DNA of 13,585 nucleotides from JBFJVD01 sp041624375 (GTDB lineage: Bacteria; Chloroflexota; Anaerolineae; Anaerolineales; E44-bin32), in contig JBFJVD010000053.1 of assembly GCA_041624375.1 (NCBI GenBank), forward strand, positions 1-13,585. Direction: 5' to 3'. How positions within the stretch are numbered: position 1 is the first letter of the stretch; each line of letters starts with the position of its first letter. A program made the position numbers and the translations under genes. The notes beneath the pieces are model-generated. The model had not been told where the DNA came from. It saw only the letters and a list, made by a program, of their open reading frames with translations, and ran no database searches. Below are positions 8,104 through 13,585 of the stretch, one piece after another.

Positions 8104-8109
8104 ATTATA
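8104..8109 (-). promoter_or_regulatory. -10 box upstream of the two-receiver/GAF-sensor operon
   Basis: A consensus TATAAT lies on the minus strand 45 nt before the receiver 1 start, implying a leader of about 38-40 nt. No good -35 hexamer is found at 16-18 bp: that stretch is GC-rich and reads GGCGGCG-like. Initiation may therefore need an activator or use an alternative sigma factor. The box stands out because the surrounding DNA is G+C-rich. Confidence 0.5.
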
Positions 8110-8218
8110 TGTGCAATTGACTTGCCCGCCGCCTTACAGTTGCGTTGCAGGCGAACAAGAGGTCGTTCTGGCTGTTATGTAAGGTGTTTCAGGCGGCGTG
8201 GGGTCAATCCCGCACGGT

Positions 8219-8722
8219 TCAGCGGTTCTCGCCCCGCATCAGTTGATAGACGTCCTGCTCGCCGCGTGCCAGTGCACGGATCGCGTCCGCGCCTTGCACA
8301 AAGAACACCACCTCGCTGCCCGACCGCTGCCGGCCGATGAGCTCCATCCGTTCGAGCTGCCCACCACCCGAGAGCGGGGCGGAAGCGGCAACGGCCGGGA
8401 AGAGCTCGGCGGCGAGAAAGAACAGGTCTTCGTCTGCGGTCGGAGGGGCCGTCAGGCGGGCGCTGAGCGTCGATGCCCTGAGTTCAACCTTCAGCATTGA
8501 GGCGTACGCGGGGAAGAAGACCGCTTGCTCCGCGGCCAGGCGCCGCTCAACGTCTTGCCAGAGCGTGGCGGCTGCCGGATCCACGCTGCCGGTTTGCATG
8601 CGGGAGGCGCCTACAGAACCTGGTGGATACAAGATGCCGACGATGAGAATCGCCGCAATCGCCAGAACAGCCCACAGTCCGGCGACCAGAACCCAGAATC
8701 GTTGGGATGGTACCCGATTCAT
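8219..8722 (-). CDS. Hypothetical single-pass membrane-anchored protein
   Basis: This 167-residue protein was not recognised as a known family. Residues about 9-32 form one strongly hydrophobic helix after a short N-terminus with Arg residues, which suggests an N-in anchor with about 135 residues outside the membrane. The outer part alternates helix-like and short beta-like stretches and has no cysteines or obvious catalytic motif. ATG 8722 has GGGAGG 9 nt upstream and is a convincing start. It lies alone between the tRNA hairpin and the receiver operon and points the same way as the sensors. An accessory role next to the Cache sensors is possible but is only inferred from location. Confidence 0.75.
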   Translation of the reverse strand: MNRVPSQRFWVLVAGLWAVLAIAAILIVGILYPPGSVGASRMQTGSVDPAAATLWQDVERRLAAEQAVFFPAYASMLKVELRASTLSARLTAPPTADEDLFFLAAELFPAVAASAPLSGGGQLERMELIGRQRSGSEVVFFVQGADAIRALARGEQDVYQLMRGENR

Positions 8723-9057
8723 CGGTCTATGCCTCCCTCGACGGCATGGAACACCAGGGGCTCATTGGCCCCGCAGGAAGTGTAGAGGCGAATCCCCACT
8801 CGGTAAAGGGGAGATTTGGACTGTATTGGCGTCCCGGCGATCCATCGCGGTCTAGAGATCGTATTCCATGTTGCATGCTGAGGACTGCCCGCTCGAATTG
8901 ACGGATGACCCATCCGTGTGCAAGAAGTCCGGACCCTTTGCTCAGGGAAGGCGCATAAGTGATCATTGCCTGTCGCGCGTCGGATTGCGGGTGCACGCCG
9001 GGGGACACTCCCAGCTGTCGAGCAGAGAGTCTTTCGTCCCAACCCGAGGATTAGCAG
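8723..9057. other. Hairpin-rich 335-bp region without a confident gene
   Basis: Several inverted repeats occur here: ACGGATG-ACC-CATCCGT (8901-8917, perfect 7 bp), GTCCGGAC (8927-8934, palindrome), a 7-bp stem with one bulge at 8791-8816 (AATC-CCC with GGG-A-GATT), and GGGGC-tcattg-GCCCC (8757-8772). Two minus-strand frames are open across much of it. One (8719-9042, 107 codons) ends as ATGA on the start of the hypothetical gene, but has no convincing start or recognised domain. It may hold a leader RNA, a dispersed repeat or an eroded gene. Confidence 0.4.
8901..8917. repeat. Perfect inverted repeat, 7-bp arms, 3-nt loop
   Basis: ACGGATG and CATCCGT flank ACC. It lies in the gene-free region upstream of the hypothetical protein. 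It could be an RNA hairpin or a protein-binding palindrome. No T-tract follows on either strand, so it is not a standard terminator. Confidence 0.5.
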
Positions 9058-9079
9058 GAAGACCCCGGCAGGGGTCTTC
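9058..9079 (-). terminator. Strong hairpin after tRNA-Gly, probable terminator
   Basis: GAAGACCCC and GGGGTCTTC form a perfect 9-bp GC-rich stem around a 4-nt loop. It starts 21 nt past the tRNA 3' end. A classic U-tract is missing: the minus strand continues CTGCTAATCC. Position and stability favour a terminator or processing-stop structure for the tRNA transcript; it is symmetrical and could work on either strand. Confidence 0.6.
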
Positions 9080-9099
9080 TAGGGGACGCTTCATCCAGG

Positions 9100-9171
9100 A
9101 GCGGGTGACGGGATTCGAACCCGTGAATGGTAGCTTGGGAAGCTACTGCCTTACCACTTGGCGACACCCGC
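9100..9171 (-). tRNA. tRNA-Gly (anticodon CCC)
   Basis: The minus strand folds into a full cloverleaf of 72 nt. The acceptor stem GCGGGTG/CACCCGC (9165-9171 with 9101-9107) is perfect, the D arm is GCC/GGC, the anticodon stem GTAGC/GCTAC encloses TTCCCAA with anticodon CCC, and the T arm ACGGG/CCCGT encloses TTCGAAT. The discriminator is U, as usual for glycine tRNAs. CCA is not encoded (the next bases read CCT), so it must be added by CCA transferase. The tRNA decodes GGG. It has its own promoter in the end of cinA and a hairpin downstream. Confidence 0.97.
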
Positions 9172-9185
9172 TGGGCCTGGAGCGG

Positions 9186-9214
9186 ATTATAACTCAGCCC
9201 CCATCCGACGACAA
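9186..9214 (-). promoter_or_regulatory. Promoter of tRNA-Gly within the cinA 3' end
   Basis: A -35-like TTGTCG (9209-9214, four of six consensus bases), an exact 17-bp spacer and a consensus TATAAT (9186-9191) precede the tRNA. The -10 box ends 14 nt before the tRNA 5' end, giving a leader of about 8 nt, typical for a tRNA promoter. The -35 and most of the spacer lie in the last codons of the cinA-family gene. Confidence 0.65.
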
Positions 9215-10351
9215 CCGGCGGCGCATGAAATCAAGCGCCATGCTCGCCGCCCAACCCGGAGCGTTGACGGTTGCGCCGCCGTAGGACCGTTCGACCTGGG
9301 CTTCGCCGCCGGGCCATTGGAGACGGATCTCGATCTGCTGGCGATCCCCGGCATCCACGAGACGCAGCCCGAGCCGGGCCGTCGAGTCAAGGGCTTGGGC
9401 GGCGGCAGCCATGCCAGCTTCGAGCGTGTCGAAAGGCTCCATCTTGGGAAGCGTCCAGCCGCCCTGATAGCCATCGCCGGCGGTGGCCAGCCGCGCCGCC
9501 AAGGCGCCGCCGGTCCCACTTTCGAAGCTGGCCAACGACCAGCCCCGCCGGCGAAGCTTCTCCAGAGCAGCTTCCTCGAGCGTCACCTCGCCGACGCCAT
9601 AGACCGCCTTATCCAGCCGGCGGAGCACCTCGGCTTCGAGCGTGTCGAGCATCGCTACCGCTCCGGATTCATCCCGGGCTTTGGCTGTGAGCCGGACGTC
9701 CACATAACCGGGGTGGGCGGCGATGCCGACGGTCGGGTTCGACTGCTCTTCTAGGTCTTTGATGCGCTCATCCAACCAGGACTCACCCACGCCGGCGGTG
9801 CGCACCAGCCGCGAAATGATGACCGCCCCCAGCTTCAGCCGGCTGCTGAGGTAGGGCAAGACCTCGGTCTCGAATAAATGCTTCATCTCCGCTGGCACGC
9901 CGGGCAGCGCGATCACAGCGGAGTTCTCCGATTCCAGTCGGAAACCAGGGGCTGTGCCGACGGGGTTCTCGATCGCCACCGCGCCCTCCGGGAGGTGAGC
10001 CTGCCGGCGGTTGTTCTCTGTCGGCTCCCTTCCGTAGCGAGCGAAGCGCTCCTTGATTTGGCGCCAGAGCTCGGGACGAAACTCCGTACTCACGCCCAAA
10101 GCCTCGGCGATCGCCTCCCGGGTTACATCATCAACGGTCGGCCCCAGTCCCCCGGTTGTGATCACCACTTCCGCGCGCCCCAATGCTTCGCGCACGGCGG
10201 CCGCGATCCGGCCTGTGTTGTCTCCCACCGTTGTCGTCCGGTAAAGATCGAGGCCGGCATCCCGCATGCGGCTGGCAAGGTAGGCGGCGTTGGAATCGAC
10301 GATCTCCCCCAGCAGGAGTTCGGTTCCGATCGTGATGAGCTCGGCGGACAT
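9194..10351 (-). CDS. cinA: CinA-family protein with degenerate C-terminal domain
   Basis: This protein has 385 residues; typical full-length CinA proteins are a little over 400. The N-terminal MoCF-like domain is well conserved: GTELLLG (9-15), TTGGLGPT-x-DD (65-75), N-x-RQA (114-118), NPVGTAPGF (129-137) and LPGVPAEM (149-156). A KH-like linker follows to about residue 250. The C-terminal domain, which in the family deamidates nicotinamide mononucleotide, starts with ESGTGG (277-282; family ESCTGG), but the later TG-x-AGP-GG and KPVG motifs cannot be found and the rest is Ala/Gly-rich and divergent. COG1058-type proteins have been linked to ADP-ribose hydrolysis in nucleotide salvage. The start lies 5 nt after the oxidoreductase stop, with no clear Shine-Dalgarno, so it is probably translationally coupled. 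Family call certain; activity uncertain. Confidence 0.9.
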   Translation of the reverse strand: MSAELITIGTELLLGEIVDSNAAYLASRMRDAGLDLYRTTTVGDNTGRIAAAVREALGRAEVVITTGGLGPTVDDVTREAIAEALGVSTEFRPELWRQIKERFARYGREPTENNRRQAHLPEGAVAIENPVGTAPGFRLESENSAVIALPGVPAEMKHLFETEVLPYLSSRLKLGAVIISRLVRTAGVGESWLDERIKDLEEQSNPTVGIAAHPGYVDVRLTAKARDESGAVAMLDTLEAEVLRRLDKAVYGVGEVTLEEAALEKLRRRGWSLASFESGTGGALAARLATAGDGYQGGWTLPKMEPFDTLEAGMAAAAQALDSTARLGLRLVDAGDRQQIEIRLQWPGGEAQVERSYGGATVNAPGWAASMALDFMRRRLSSDGG

Positions 10352-10356
10352 GGTGT

Positions 10357-11517
10357 CTAGATCACGTTGTATTCGTGGATCAGCCGCTGTTCGCTGAAGC
10401 GGGCCAGGTCTAACCCCCGAACATCCACGCTCGTTGGCTCGCCATCGAGCAGGTATTCCGCCATCAATTTACCGGCGATTGGGCCGTGCATGAACCCATG
10501 CCCGGAAAACCCGCCCACCACCCAGAATCCTTCCACAGGCGTAGGCCCAAAGATCGGATGCGCATCGGGGGTCACCTCGTATAGCCCCGCCCAGGCGCCG
10601 AGGCGGCCGGCGTTCTCGAGCATGGGCATCCGTTCGACGGCCGCCTCAAGAGCTGCCAACTCCCATGCCTCATCCAGCGTCTGGTCGAATCCCGGCGTCT
10701 GATCAGGATTCGACATGCCCGTAAGCACGCCGTCCCCTTCGCGATGGAAGTACAGCGATTGGGCGAAGTCGATCACAAAGGGGAAATCAGGCGGCAGGGC
10801 GGGCAGTGGAGTGGTGGTCACCATCTGCCGTCGGATGGGCTGCACGGGGATGTCGACCCCTGCCATCTTTCCCACCTCTGCAAGCCAGGGTCCGGCCGCG
10901 TTCACCACAGCCCCGACTTCGATGCGTTCGCCGTTGGCCGTGAGCGCGCGAACTTTGCCATCCTCGACCGCAAGCGAGTGCACCTCTACCCCTGTGTGGA
11001 CCTCAACGCCGAGCTGGCGGGACTTCGCGAGATAGCCGCTGAGCACGCTGTTGGGATCAGCGAGCCCGTCTCGCTCGTATAAGGTGCCGGCGAGCGCATC
11101 TGGAAACCGCATGAGCGGAACCCGCTCCCGTACGTCGTCACCCGTCAGCCACTTCGTGTCTATGCCCAGCGACCGCTGCAGGCTGACATGCTGCTCGAAT
11201 CGAGCCACATCTTCACGGTCCGTGAGGACAAACAGGTAGCCGCAGGCCCGGTACTGCGGATCTACGCCGATCTCGTCCTTGAACCGCTCGAGCATCGGCA
11301 GGCTTTGCAGTGAGAGCCGGATATTCACGTCAGTCGCGAACTGGTAGCGGACACCGCCTGCGCAGCGGTTGGTGGCGCCATCTTCGAAGTGTTCCGTCCG
11401 TTCGAAGACGGCCACCGAATCGGCGCCCGCCGCGGCGAGATGATAGGCGGTGGAGGCACCCATCACACCCCCACCGACAATGGCGATCTCAACAGAGCGC
11501 GGCAGCCCGCCAATCAT
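10357..11517 (-). CDS. FAD-dependent amine/amino-acid oxidoreductase (DAO family, sarcosine oxidase beta-like)
   Basis: This is a protein of 386 residues with the N-terminal Rossmann FAD motif IVGGGVMG followed by AYHLA, an acidic residue closing the second strand (VAVFER), the flavin-loop element N-R-C-AGG-VR, and the C-terminal E-V-TPDAHPIFG and GGFSGHGF segments of the DAO fold. It most resembles the beta subunit of heterotetrameric sarcosine oxidase and related glycine/D-amino-acid/proline dehydrogenases, which oxidise secondary or primary amines to imines. No alpha, gamma or delta subunit genes are near. ATG 11517 was taken; an in-frame GTG at 11523 is equally possible, and neither has a Shine-Dalgarno. 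It lies 31 nt after the ornithine-cyclodeaminase-family gene, so an imine produced here could be a substrate for that enzyme; this link is inferred. The substrate cannot be assigned. Confidence 0.9.
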   Translation of the reverse strand: MIGGLPRSVEIAIVGGGVMGASTAYHLAAAGADSVAVFERTEHFEDGATNRCAGGVRYQFATDVNIRLSLQSLPMLERFKDEIGVDPQYRACGYLFVLTDREDVARFEQHVSLQRSLGIDTKWLTGDDVRERVPLMRFPDALAGTLYERDGLADPNSVLSGYLAKSRQLGVEVHTGVEVHSLAVEDGKVRALTANGERIEVGAVVNAAGPWLAEVGKMAGVDIPVQPIRRQMVTTTPLPALPPDFPFVIDFAQSLYFHREGDGVLTGMSNPDQTPGFDQTLDEAWELAALEAAVERMPMLENAGRLGAWAGLYEVTPDAHPIFGPTPVEGFWVVGGFSGHGFMHGPIAGKLMAEYLLDGEPTSVDVRGLDLARFSEQRLIHEYNVI

Positions 11518-11548
11518 GCGCACAACCGATCTAAAAGGTCGCCGGTTC

Positions 11549-12538
11549 TCATAGATCGAGGATCGTTCCTAGGTCGTCGCGTTCGGCGTTGGCCAGGACC
11601 TGCGCCGCCGCCGCGACGTCCTGCACGGCGAGTCCGACCGACTTGAACAGCGTGATTTCCCCCGGTTCCTGACGCCCGGGCTTCTTTCCATTGATGATCT
11701 CGCCCAACTCGGCTCCGATCTCGTCGAACGAGTAGCTTCCCTGCCGGACAGCCTGGATGATCTCGCCGGCTTCCTCCATCGCTGCTTCGATTGAATCCAC
11801 AATCACCCGCGAACGCTGGAGCGTCACCAGGTCGAACTCTGCCATGGTCGGTGTGAAGGAACCGACAGCGTTGACGTGGGTCCCCGCCTGGAGCAGGCGC
11901 CCGTCAAAAAGGGGGGCGGTCGCCGGGGTTGCCGTGCAGATGATCTCAGCCTGCGGCAACACCGAAGGAGGGTCCCGGACCGCTTCAACCCTCGCCGGAA
12001 CAGGGTCCACGCCGGCGATCTGTGCCGCGAACTGCTCGGCATGCTCATACGTTCGGCTCGCCACCCACACCTGTTCGATCGAGCGTACGGTGCAGACGGC
12101 TTCGAGTTGGGTGTGGGCCTGTACACCGCTGCCGATAACCAGTAGGGTGCGCGCCTCCGGACGAGCAAGCAGATCCGTGGCCGCGCCGGATGCGGCGCCA
12201 GTGCGAATGGCCGTGAGCGATCCCCCTTCCAGCACCGCGAGCGGGCGGCCGGTGGACGGTTCGATCACGACAACCAGGGCGTGAATTGAAGGTAGACCGC
12301 GCGCCGGGTTCCTGCTGCCGATCGAGACCAGCTTAACGGCGATTGCCGATTCTCGTGGAAGATAACCGGGCATGATCAGGCTGATCGTCTGATGATCAGG
12401 CGCTTCAAGCTGCGTCCGCAAAGGGAGATCGGCTTCTCCCTGCGCGAGCTGGGAGAAGGCTCGCTTCATCGCATCCACGGCGTCGGCCATCGGCAGTGCC
12501 CTGCGGACCTCACGAGCGGAAAGGATACGTACCTTCAT
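11549..12538 (-). CDS. Ornithine cyclodeaminase / mu-crystallin family NAD(P)-dependent enzyme
   Basis: This is a protein of 329 residues, the usual family length. Visible are K69 in AVKLVS, GGSLTAIRTGA-x-SG (105-117, R112), the nucleotide-binding IGSGVQA (135-141), VNAVGSF (222-228) and the C-terminal TLFKSVGLAVQD. K69 and R112 match substrate-binding residues described for Pseudomonas ornithine cyclodeaminase. That enzyme has an aspartate after NAVGG, which here is F228, so true ornithine cyclodeaminase activity is doubtful. The family also includes alanine dehydrogenase, ketimine (pyrroline/piperideine-2-carboxylate) reductase and amino-acid-precursor synthases. ATG 12538 fits the family N-terminus but has a weak Shine-Dalgarno. 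It lies 84 nt after livF and before the FAD oxidoreductase, suggesting amino/imino acid catabolism. Confidence 0.9.
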   Translation of the reverse strand: MKVRILSAREVRRALPMADAVDAMKRAFSQLAQGEADLPLRTQLEAPDHQTISLIMPGYLPRESAIAVKLVSIGSRNPARGLPSIHALVVVIEPSTGRPLAVLEGGSLTAIRTGAASGAATDLLARPEARTLLVIGSGVQAHTQLEAVCTVRSIEQVWVASRTYEHAEQFAAQIAGVDPVPARVEAVRDPPSVLPQAEIICTATPATAPLFDGRLLQAGTHVNAVGSFTPTMAEFDLVTLQRSRVIVDSIEAAMEEAGEIIQAVRQGSYSFDEIGAELGEIINGKKPGRQEPGEITLFKSVGLAVQDVAAAAQVLANAERDDLGTILDL

Positions 12539-12576
12539 GGTCAGGTCTCAATCCGTGAGGGAGAGCTGGTACACAA

Positions 12577-12593
12577 CCGTCCTGCCCGGACGG
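12577..12593. repeat. Hairpin between livF and the cyclodeaminase-family gene
   Basis: CCGTCC and GGACGG form a perfect 6-bp stem with a 5-nt loop in the 84-nt gap. On the minus strand TTGTGT follows, only weakly T-rich. It could be a partial terminator or mRNA stability element that separates transporter and enzyme expression levels. Confidence 0.4.
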
Positions 12594-12622
12594 CAGAGAG
12601 CGGCTCGTGCGAGGAGAGGATC

Positions 12623-13363
12623 TCAGACTTCGCCCAGGTAGGCGTGCCGCATCATCTCGTTGTCCAGCAGATGTTGGGCGGTGTCCGAAAGTACGATCCG
12701 GCCGGTTTGCAGGACGTAGCCGCGATCGGCGACGGAGAGCGCCATGTTCGCATTCTGCTCCACGACGAAAACGGTCGTGCCCTGTTCGTTGATCTGCTGG
12801 ATGATCTCGAAGTTTTGGGCCACCAGCAGCGGCGCCAGCCCCATTGAAGGCTCGTCCATCAGCAAGACTTTCGGGCGGGCCATCAAGGCACGCCCCACAG
12901 CCACCATCTGCTGTTCACCGCCGCTCAAGGTCCCGGCACGTTGATCGAGGCGCTCCTTGACCCTGGGAAAGAGCTCAAAGACGCGTTCCATATCTTCGAG
13001 GATTCCATCCCGGTCATTGCGCTGGAAGGCGCCGATCTCCAGGTTTTCCCTCACGCTCATGCGCTTGAAGAGTCGCCGGTTTTCGGGAACCATGGAGACG
13101 CCGCGCTCAACAATCGCCTGCGTGCCAAGGCCGCTGATCTTCTCGCTAGCGAGGAAGACATCGCCATTGGTGGGCACCACATACCCAAGGATGGTCTTTA
13201 GGGTCGTGGTTTTGCCGCTGGCATTCCCACCGAGCAAGCAGACGATTTCGCCCGGATAGACAATGATGTCAACTGCACGGAGGACTTGGATGGGACCATA
13301 GTGCGTGTCGACCTGCCGAAGCTCAAGAACAGGCTCGACGTCTTTTCGACCGTCTACATTCAT
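12623..13363 (-). CDS. livF: Branched-chain amino-acid-type ABC transporter ATP-binding protein LivF
   Basis: This 246-residue ATPase has Walker A G-GNAS-GKT (45-52), the LivF-type Q-loop region VPENRRLF (92-99), the ABC signature LSGGEQQ (146-152), Walker B VLLMDE (166-171) and a family-typical VEQNA-x-x-AL in the H-loop area. It pairs with LivG on the cytoplasmic face of the HAAT (branched-chain/hydrophobic amino acid) permease. ATG 13363 overlaps the livG stop as ATGA. The true cargo of the HAAT family is broad: leucine-type amino acids, but also urea, amides and others. The amino-acid enzymes downstream favour an amino acid or derivative. The permease and binding-protein genes would lie beyond the right edge. 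Confidence 0.95.
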   Translation of the reverse strand: MNVDGRKDVEPVLELRQVDTHYGPIQVLRAVDIIVYPGEIVCLLGGNASGKTTTLKTILGYVVPTNGDVFLASEKISGLGTQAIVERGVSMVPENRRLFKRMSVRENLEIGAFQRNDRDGILEDMERVFELFPRVKERLDQRAGTLSGGEQQMVAVGRALMARPKVLLMDEPSMGLAPLLVAQNFEIIQQINEQGTTVFVVEQNANMALSVADRGYVLQTGRIVLSDTAQHLLDNEMMRHAYLGEV

Positions 13364-13585
13364 GCTGCCTCTGCGGTTTTTTTTCCCAGGTAGGCCTCAA
13401 GGACACGTTCGTCATGCGAGATCTCGTCGTACGTTCCCTCAGAGATTTTGCGGCCGTAGTCTAGCACGACCACCCGATCTGACACCCCCTTGACAACTCG
13501 CATATCGTGCTCGATCACAATGATCGTAAAGCCTTTTTCGTCCCGCATCTTGCTGATAAGCTCGGTCAGCTCCTGCGTCTCGCGA
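13360..13585 (-). CDS. livG: Branched-chain amino-acid-type ABC transporter ATP-binding protein LivG (C-terminal part)
   Basis: Only the last 74 codons plus one base are in the window; the 5' part is beyond the right edge. The H-loop IVIEHDM is followed by VSDRVVVLDYG and EG, then V-x-EAYLG, the standard LivG ending. Walker A and the signature motif are not visible. The stop overlaps the livF start as ATGA. A run of eight A residues on the coding strand lies just before the end (GGA-AAA-AAA-ACC), in the frame of a -1 slippery heptamer. Confidence 0.93.
   Translation of the reverse strand, partial: RETQELTELISKMRDEKGFTIIVIEHDMRVVKGVSDRVVVLDYGRKISEGTYDEISHDERVLEAYLGKKTAEAA

Larger units (their letters stand above)
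8059..8218. other. Intergenic region between the hypothetical gene and the receiver operon
   Basis: These 160 bp hold the TATAAT box and leader palindromes described separately. Directly after the stop of the hypothetical gene, 8197-8216 forms a bulged hairpin (CGTG-C-GGG pairing with CCC-CACG around ATTGA). It may end that transcript, but no T-tract follows. Nothing else was recognised. Confidence 0.4.

Noticed and set aside
8117..8146. Plus-strand promoter-like TTGACT
   Set aside because: No acceptable -10 box lies at 16-18 bp and no plus-strand gene follows.
5796..8340. Two plus-strand open frames of over 430 codons (5796-7094 and 7030-8340)
   Set aside because: They are antisense to sensor A and the two receivers; the minus-strand proteins have full family motifs, so these are shadows.
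8868..9284. 138-codon plus-strand frame
   Set aside because: It crosses the tRNA gene and the antisense end of cinA, and has no ribosome site or motif.
1..13585. CRISPR array, transposase or phage integration signs
   Set aside because: I saw no regularly spaced repeats, transposase motifs or integrase. The tRNA-Gly gene has no visible duplicate of its 3' end in the window that would mark an att site.

Overview
The window is a stretch of about 60% G+C bacterial DNA in which every supportable gene lies on the minus strand, so the biological order runs from high to low coordinates. The large multi-GAF membrane sensors, with a recurring F-x-YYH-x-x-x-FL-x-D motif and a half-GAF module, look like those common in Chloroflexota (Anaerolineae-like lineages). 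That assignment is an inference from protein style; there is no rRNA or marker gene to confirm it.

Region 1 (13585-9194) reads as one metabolic transcription unit: the C-terminal end of livG (cut by the right edge), livF, an ornithine cyclodeaminase/mu-crystallin family reductase, a DAO-family FAD oxidoreductase, and a CinA-family protein. Gaps are 84, about 31 and 5 nt, and livG/livF overlap as ATGA. The likely theme is uptake of a branched-chain-type amino acid or related compound, followed by oxidative or reductive handling of amino/imino groups. CinA keeps an intact N-terminal MoCF domain but has a badly eroded C-terminal deamidase-like domain.

Region 2 (9214-8219) holds a tRNA-Gly(CCC) with its own promoter inside the 3' end of cinA, a strong hairpin after the tRNA, about 335 bp of hairpin-rich sequence with no confident gene, and a small membrane-anchored protein of unknown function (8219-8722).

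Region 3 (8109-1) is a signal-transduction operon. A TATAAT box precedes two stand-alone receiver proteins. These are followed by three large membrane sensor genes, the last two joined to their upstream neighbours by ATGA overlaps. Sensor A is TM-Cache-like-TM-HAMP-GAF. Sensor B is 6TM-coiled coil-GAF-half GAF-GAF. Sensor C is 6TM plus TM-dCache-TM-HAMP-GAF-GAF-half GAF, and runs off the left edge after 988 visible codons. A and B are complete and carry no kinase, cyclase, phosphatase or methyl-accepting domain; each ends in a truncated GAF-like segment and an acidic tail. Any catalytic output must lie in the unseen C-terminus of sensor C, beyond the window, or in trans. This receiver-receiver-GAF-GAF-GAF cassette is the most interesting system here.

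The large plus-strand open frames are antisense shadows of these genes.
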